The notes beneath the pieces are model-generated. The model had not been told where the DNA came from, did not search any database, and saw nothing but the letters and a program-made list of their open reading frames with translations. The position numbers were made by a program, and so were the translations under genes. Of a DNA stretch of 13,227 bases, positions 9,112-13,227 are shown piece by piece (within the stretch, counting starts at the first letter, position 1; each line of letters begins with the position of its first letter). The DNA lies in the NCBI GenBank assembly GCA_002286855.1, contig NRSV01000187.1:1-13227 (forward strand). Reading direction: 5' to 3'. This DNA comes from Bipolaris cookei. Its lineage: Eukaryota > Ascomycota > Dothideomycetes > Pleosporales > Pleosporaceae.

Positions 9112-9456
9112 TAGGCTGGCACATGGGTACCCACTACCCAAGGTTAGGGTTGGGTTGACTAGGCTTTGGGTTGGGTAGAGTTGGGCTAGGTCTACTATAA
9201 TATAGGCCGGACTATATAACTATGTATAATAAAACTAGTGTAGCTAGTTATAACTCTTAGTTTATAGGTAGACTTTCACTTAGTTATTACTACTCTTAAT
9301 TTTGCTATCAATAACGGATGGTTAAAAGAGACAACTAGATCTATTGAATATTTATCACAACAAATCATCACGGTAGCGTGATGGACGTACACGCTTTCGT
9401 GGTGGGAGAGGTAGCTCATCTTCTTTTTTATCATCAACTAGCGATATCTCAGAATC
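9112..9456 (-). mobile_element. Right end of a hAT element, inverted relative to the hAT at 5530
   Basis: The end at 9112 starts TAGGCTGGCACATGGGTACC and is followed by GGGTTGGG-type subterminal DNA (9142-9210), like the hAT left end at 5530. Read on the minus strand from the LTR border (9456), the segment encodes a charged tail (DSEISLVDDKKEDELPLPPR, then Arg-rich RYRDDLL) ending at stop 9355-9357, then a 3' untranslated stretch and the terminus. Such an acidic/basic tail fits the extreme C-terminus of a hAT transposase after the dimerisation domain. It may be the missing right end of the element at 5530, flipped by recombination, or part of a second copy. Confidence 0.65.
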
Positions 9457-9911
9457 TGTTGGAATATATGGAAGGTAGGAGGCTGCTTGTCCTACAGCAG
9501 ACTCAGACGTAGAGGCTGCTACTTGTCCTTGGGGCTCAGAGGTAGCTGTTACTACTTGTTCCACTATACACTCAGAGGCAGTATCGAAGCTTCTAGTAGA
9601 GAACAATGAAAGATGCTAGAGGAGAGAAGTAGATTAGGATTGAATGTATTGGATTGATTTTTGATGCGATACACTGAATTGCATTTCTCTTGTCCTCTAT
9701 CTACTCTGCTATTCTACAGCTATATATATTGACTGGAATAGATTCTGGAAGAATCCATCTAACCGTAGCTTGCGTAATCGATGAGGTCATAGATAGATAT
9801 CGACTGATAGTGGCGTAATAGCTCCTAGTAATGGATTGATCACAGTATCGGGTGGTATCTTGAGTACTTGGATGGTATTGGAGATCAGCTGACTAGCTTA
9901 TATCTCCAACA
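9457..9911 (-). mobile_element. Copia-type long terminal repeat, complete (455 bp)
   Basis: On the minus strand this segment begins TGTTGGAGATATAAGC (9911 downward) and ends ATTCCAACA at 9457, giving matched termini TGTTGGA...TCCAACA with the TG..CA rule. An AATATATATAG word about halfway could be the LTR promoter. A diverged copy with the same order of blocks sits at 11897-12309 in plus orientation. The flanks (GAATC on the left, AAGGG on the right) do not form a 5-bp target duplication, so it is not a simple solo LTR. Confidence 0.75.
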
Positions 9912-10230
9912 AAGGGCACTGAGAAAGAGGTTAAGCATGTAAAGGCCATCGAAATCAATATAGATAATAAGTGGGAGGATATCAGTGAATAAGCTATCAA
10001 AATAGTAAATGCCAAGACCTGTGGTGCGTCAGTGCGCTGTCTACCCCTGTCGCAAAGACTTTTGACGCGCTCCTCCGTACTATGCCAGGCCGCAATCAAG
10101 CTACGGTACCCGATGATCGACACACCGAGGTGGTACATTACATTACGTACCCGTTCCGCAAAGTCTCCGCAAAGTCTCCGTAAAGTCTCCATAAAGTCTA
10201 CGCAAAGTCTCCGCAAAGCCTGCTTTTGAA
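9912..10230 (+). other. Coding-like stretch of unknown identity
   Basis: Directly after the LTR the plus strand reads KGTEKEVKHVKAIEINIDNK, continues WEDISE, one TAA, then AIKIVNAKTCGASVRC and SQRLLTRSS. It has the composition of a real protein with one nonsense codon. NAKTCGASV followed by RLL is faintly like the active-site region of Ulp1 proteases (N-x-x-DCG), which would make it the lost end of the gene at 3411; the expected Asp before Cys-Gly is not there, so this is only a guess. The opposite strand is also open (9893-10279) without recognised motifs. Confidence 0.25.
10156..10221 (+). repeat. 11-bp tandem repeat, six units
   Basis: Six consecutive units of CCGCAAAGTCT: 10156-10166, 10167-10177, 10178-10188 (CCGTAAAGTCT), 10189-10199 (CCATAAAGTCT), 10200-10210 (ACGCAAAGTCT) and 10211-10221 (CCGCAAAGCCT). 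Four of the five substitutions are transitions. Because 11 is not a multiple of three, three units give an 11-residue repeat if translated; no function is evident. Confidence 0.9.
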
Positions 10231-11034
10231 GCCCAGATACTGGACTGTCGACACTGGCCGTCAAGGCAGTCCACAGCATTGTATGATCGATGTTCCGTAG
10301 ACTTCGGACGATACGACTTTAATCTGGTTCTTTAGAGAAGACTATCACGAACATAAAAAAAATAGCGCTATACGCGTTTTCAAACTTTTTTCTTCCGAGA
10401 TTGTTAGTATCGGTCACTATGCGGCCGGGTTTTATATCTTGAGATGGCGAAGCTGTATAGTCTTACGATTCAGTGTTTATGCACACAGAGACTGTCTAAA
10501 AAGGGAAAGATGACCATCGTAAGATGGCTTAATTACTACATTCCTGCAGGTTCTCTGCGATTAAATCTCATCAGTATACTTTAAGCCATTATCAATAGTA
10601 TGTTGTAAATAAGTAATTAGACCTTTCTAGGAATTCACCGTGGTCTGACACGGTGAAGCTAAGCGTCTAGCCCATGAAGCAAAAATACGCGCAGCCCAAA
10701 AGACAACCAATGATAGTGAACCGTTAATAGATCTCCAAGCATGGTGCTATCTAATGTTTGTTGTGTCTGGCCTATTTGCACTATCACCTCACAGGGATGG
10801 ACGTTAGTGTGCTATAAGTCTAGTGGGTACTGTGCATAGCGTACGGTCAAATGTGTGCAATTGAAACCCCCATATGGCTAGACATTGTTAAGAGATAGGA
10901 GTTCATTGTAGTATTTACTTCTAATATTATCCATTACCTTTGCTCTGAACTAACATGATATTCAGCTCGAGACTGTGAGAAGAAGTTTCTTTATTACATA
11001 GCTTCAGTGTTATGCTGATAGTGTGAATAGGGGT
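10231..11034. other. Gene-free stretch with a 9-bp hairpin
   Basis: No protein-like frame is recognised. TTCACCGTG (10634-10642), loop GTCTGA, CACGGTGAA (10649-10657) is a perfect 9-bp stem. The last few hundred bases should contain the promoter of the Zn2Cys6 gene; no clear TATA box was identified there. Confidence 0.5.
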
Positions 11035-11100
11035 ATAGACGATCAACGGAGCTCTCGTGTTAAACTAAGAGCAGCCTGTAATCAATGTCATAATTCAAAG

Positions 11101-11179
11101 GTAAACCAAACGTCCTCTCCTGGCTGATCTAGAGTGAGCATAGACTTACTGGAAGCCTCGCGGCGAAAACAACAAGCAG
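11101..11179 (+). other. Intron in the Zn2Cys6 gene
   Basis: A 79-nt intron with donor GTAAAC at 11101, branch-like CTTAC (11145-11149) and acceptor CAG ending 11179. It splits the zinc cluster between Lys and Ile-Arg-Cys, a position where introns are frequent in this family. Joining the exons gives exact cysteine spacing, which strongly supports the splice sites. Confidence 0.85.
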
Positions 11180-11328
11180 ATCCGATGCCGTGGCGAGCGA
11201 TTTGGATGTAATCGATGTCAAACCCTTGGATGCGAATGTATCTATGAAGAGTCTAGAGTTGGCAAAGTTCAAGGAAAAAGAGGACGAAGGCGCAAGACAC
11301 GCTCGGAGACGGAGCAACAGCAACAACG

Positions 11329-11329
<1 letters not shown>

Positions 11330-11392
<63 letters not shown>
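11330..11392 (+). repeat. (CAA)21 microsatellite inside the Zn2Cys6 coding region
   Basis: Twenty-one uninterrupted CAA triplets, flanked by imperfect ones (CAACAGCAACAACGA before, CGGCAACAA after). In the gene frame it encodes poly-Gln, common in activation regions of fungal regulators; other frames give poly-Asn or poly-Thr and should be ignored. Confidence 0.92.
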
Positions 11393-11896
11393 CGGCAACA
11401 AGAAGAAGCAACAACAGCTCTAGAAGAACATCAAAATACAAGACAAACTCCAGAGAGCAGAAACAGGGGAGAATCGTCGAGCTTGTCTGAGGCATTAACT
11501 CCGCTGGATCACAATGTCCCGTCTTTGATGGAGGAAGAACAACCGTTGAAAAGGCTGCAAGGTGATAATACATCGACGCATTGGACAGAACCAATGGACA
11601 CAACATTCCCAACCGACTTATTGGCTACCGTTGGGCCAGAGGATTGTTCGTTTTTTGCGGATATTGAAGAGTTCGCGGGAAGAGATGCTTTCTACACTGC
11701 CTCCCAACATCAATCACCGCGAGCCGTTCTAGACCAGCCTACGCTCAATGGCTTCCTAGCCTTATTGTCGGCGGAAATTCCAGATACATACGCTCACCTG
11801 GATCCCATCTCCGGAAGAGCCGTAGAAGGCGCGCAGCAACAGAGCAACTCAACGCAGCTTCATACGTGCTATGACAAATCTAGCATTAGTACTATT

Positions 11897-12309
11897 TGTT
11901 GTAGATAAGCTACTCAGCTATTCTACGACAGAATCCGGATGCGCAGTCCACACCCGGACTCTGCGATCAATCAAGTCTATAGTCGATCTATCAAGACTAT
12001 AATCGATCAATAGACATCTATCTATGACGCTATAGATTACGCAAGCTACTACTAGATAGGCTCTTCTAGAATCTAATCTAGCTAATATATATAGTAGTAG
12101 GATAGCAAGTAGATAGAAGACAGAGCACTTCACACAAGATCAACTCACACTACCAACGATCAATCAATTAGTGTTTCTTCCCTAGCACATATCTTCTCTC
12201 TCTACAATCTCTCGATCAAGCTGGCTCTGAGTCTACTACGGACAAGTAGAAGGCAGAGACCTCTACCTCTGAGTCGATAGTAGAACAAGCAGCACCCTGC
12301 ACTTTGACA
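11897..12309 (+). mobile_element. Diverged copia-type LTR, same family as 9457-9911
   Basis: Starts TGTTGTAGATAAGCTACTCAGC and shares collinear blocks with the LTR at 9457-9911, such as ATCTATCTATGACG, GATTACGCAAGCTAC, AATATATATAG and, near the end, CTCTACCTCTGAGTC and GAACAAGCAGC. The likely end is TTTGACA at 12309, though similarity fades there. Its first bases supply the stop codon of the interrupted Zn2Cys6 gene. No 5-bp target duplication was found, and the gene does not visibly resume on the right, so the right side is either internal retroelement DNA or a deletion. Confidence 0.65.
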
Positions 12310-12620
12310 GTTTATGCTGTTGAACCTAGCTTTTACACACACAATTTATTTACGCCCGGTGACCGAGCCGAAAGGACTACTAACGCTGGTCTAACTTTAC
12401 ACTTCTTATGCTACGTCTCGGTCTCTTTAGCTCGTCTATATTCTTTGGCTCGCTTCTTCATGCAGCTTATCATCTAAGTTAACGAGCAGGGAGAACTCTT
12501 TTCTTGTCTCTATAGCCGCCCTCACGTCCGCAGTGTACTTGGTCATAATCCATTACGCCGTACCGAAAGCAGTTGGGCTGGTTCGTCGTAGAAGTTCAGC
12601 TTCTGTGCAGTAAATGACAT
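12310..12620 (-). other. Unrecognised remnant with short minus-strand coding-like runs
   Basis: On the minus strand there are broken protein-like runs: MSFTAQKLNFYDEPAQLL (from 12620), MTKYTADVRAAIETRKEF, LVNLDDKLHEEASQRI and LKRPRRSIRSVKLDQR, in different frames. This suggests a decayed gene or transposon part with frameshifts. I do not recognise the family. Confidence 0.25.
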
Positions 12621-12621
12621 G

Positions 12622-12685
12622 GTCGGGCGCCCATCCCCATGGTCTGAATCCCATGGGCGCCCATGGGGCCCATGGGCAGGACTGC
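12622..12685. repeat. GC-rich palindrome cluster, possible transposon terminus
   Basis: Contains the perfect 16-bp palindrome CCATGGGCGCCCATGG (12651-12666), an inverted pair GGGCGCCCAT (12625-12634) and ATGGGCGCCC (12653-12662), and a further CCCATGGGC. Read on the minus strand it starts CAGTCCTGCCCATGGGC, with a CAG-type first triplet as in many hAT ends. If so, the element would lie to its left. No partner end was found. Confidence 0.5.
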
Positions 12686-12862
12686 TCTAGCCATTTTAGG
12701 TAGCGCTAGTACTAATATAGTTAAGCTTATGACGCTGTGTAGTGTAAGGTTACCAGTCAATCCACAGCGATATTAGAAGTCTCACCTCATCTCATCTCTT
12801 ACCTACAATACTCTATATCTCTGCTCTACTTCTATATCAAGAAACTATTCTACACTATTAAT

Positions 12863-13227
12863 ATGACTTTTAACTCTCAGTTTGCGAGCCAGCGCGACTT
12901 TCCTGGCACGCAATTTGACCCAGAACCACCTGTTCAAGGCCCCTTTGATCGAACGTTTAGTTTCTATGAAGATGACGGATCTACCCTTTCTACCCTCCAA
13001 TCAAGCCAGCTAGAGGTACCTACTCAATTTCAAGAGACCTATGAGGACACTGTTGTCGCCTTAGCTGAGCCGGCTCCCGTTATATCTATGCCGTTCGATT
13101 ATAAGTGGATCGATTGGAATGCTGGTGCCCGCCCTCTTCAGGGGTTTGAGTTATTAGAGCGACACAAACGAACAAGTGCTTGGTGGTGGCGTTATGGAGT
13201 ACCATTAATCGGACCAAGAGTGAATAC
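12863..13227 (+). CDS. Putative hAT transposase N-terminus, open to the right edge (partial)
   Basis: An uninterrupted frame of 121 codons from ATG 12863 to the end of the window, with no stop. It opens MTFNSQFASQRDFPGTQFDP, has an acidic, Pro/Gln/Thr-rich leader, then LLERHKRTSAWWWRYGVPLI. In fungal hAT transposases a low-complexity leader is followed by a BED zinc finger that begins with such a Trp-rich, W-x-x-G motif; the zinc ligands would lie beyond the edge. Unlike the other elements in the window it shows no stops or frameshifts, so it may be younger. The assignment rests on one short motif and could change with more sequence. Confidence 0.5.
   Translation, partial: MTFNSQFASQRDFPGTQFDPEPPVQGPFDRTFSFYEDDGSTLSTLQSSQLEVPTQFQETYEDTVVALAEPAPVISMPFDYKWIDWNAGARPLQGFELLERHKRTSAWWWRYGVPLIGPRVN

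Larger units (their letters stand above)
11035..11908 (+). pseudogene. Zn(II)2Cys6 transcription factor, N-terminal part, truncated by an LTR
   Basis: Two exons (about 11035-11100 and 11180-11908) join in phase 0 to give a perfect binuclear zinc cluster, C-x2-C-x6-C-x6-C-x2-C-x6-C: CNQCHNSK, then IRCRGERFGCNRC and QTLGCEC. A basic linker follows (GKRGRRRKTR), then a poly-Gln tract encoded by CAA repeats, and a Ser/Glu-rich region. Such proteins are nuclear fungal regulators that bind CGG-type half sites, often in metabolic clusters. The start is odd: the frame is open from 11002 but has no ATG; ATA 11035-11037 in front of DDQRSSRVKLRAA looks like a mutated ATG. The end is also abnormal: the last codons and TAA (11906-11908) belong to the LTR that begins at 11897, so the middle homology region expected in a 400-700 residue factor is missing. 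Target genes are unknown. Confidence 0.85.

Noticed and set aside
8875..9114. Open frame on the plus strand over 8875-9114
   Set aside because: Most of it is the end of an LTR, duplicated in inverse orientation at 9456-9615; it begins at TTG and mixes LTR, leader and gag start.
9355..9606. Minus-strand open frame as one protein
   Set aside because: Only the last 33 codons (to 9456) look like real protein, a hAT tail; the rest is LTR that happens to be open.
9457..9911. Solo LTR
   Set aside because: The 5-bp flanks differ (GAATC and AAGGG) and the right flank is not purine-rich as before a 3' LTR, so a rearranged LTR is more likely.
11129..11612. Poly-Leu, poly-Val and poly-Asn frames over the CAA tract
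   Set aside because: They are out-of-frame readings of a microsatellite; only the Gln frame joins an intact zinc cluster and a normal protein sequence.

Overview
The window looks like a repeat-rich, accessory part of a filamentous ascomycete genome, probably Pezizomycotina and possibly Dothideomycetes. The reasons are short GT..AG introns with CTAAC-type branch points, a fungal-type Zn(II)2Cys6 regulator, Fot1/pogo, hAT and copia-type elements, and many in-frame TAG/TAA codons where TGG or CAA would be expected (the CpA-to-TpA pattern of repeat-induced point mutation, RIP). The genus is not determinable from the sequence alone. No tRNA, rRNA or CRISPR array was seen.

Layout: (1) 1-1150, minus strand: a decayed Fot1/pogo-type DDE transposase running off the left edge. 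(2) 1151-3410: no recognisable gene; a TATA/pyrimidine promoter-like stretch at 2136-2170 and CRE-like sites. (3) 3411-5529, plus strand: the most interesting locus, a single long decayed reading frame encoding a coiled-coil-like N-terminus, a KDM4/JMJD2-like JmjC dioxygenase domain and a Ulp1/C48-type cysteine protease domain. It carries two TAG codons and one frameshift in an A9 run, and it is cut inside an exon by a hAT element. (4) 5530-8865: hAT element with a terminal TAGGCTGGC end, GGGTTGGG-rich and TTATCACAG-rich subterminal DNA, a decayed 173-codon companion ORF of unknown function, a 72-bp tandem duplication and a decayed hAT transposase that lacks its C-terminal dimerisation domain. 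(5) 8866-9911: a rearranged copia/hAT junction: a 160-bp LTR piece, a primer-binding-site-like word and gag start, a hAT right end in opposite orientation, then a full 455-bp LTR in opposite orientation.

(6) 9912-11034: unrecognised sequence with a coding-like stretch, an 11-bp tandem repeat and a hairpin. (7) 11035-11908: a Zn(II)2Cys6 transcription factor of two exons whose ATG appears mutated to ATA and whose 3' end is cut off by a second LTR (11897 to about 12309). (8) 12310-12862: unrecognised remnant and a dense GC palindrome cluster. (9) 12863-13227: start of an open, uninterrupted reading frame resembling the N-terminus (BED region) of another hAT transposase, running off the right edge.

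Most genes here are broken. The window reads as nested mobile elements that destroyed two host or cargo genes (the JmjC-Ulp1 gene and the Zn2Cys6 regulator). The JmjC-Ulp1 architecture and the hAT companion ORF are the two items most worth following up.
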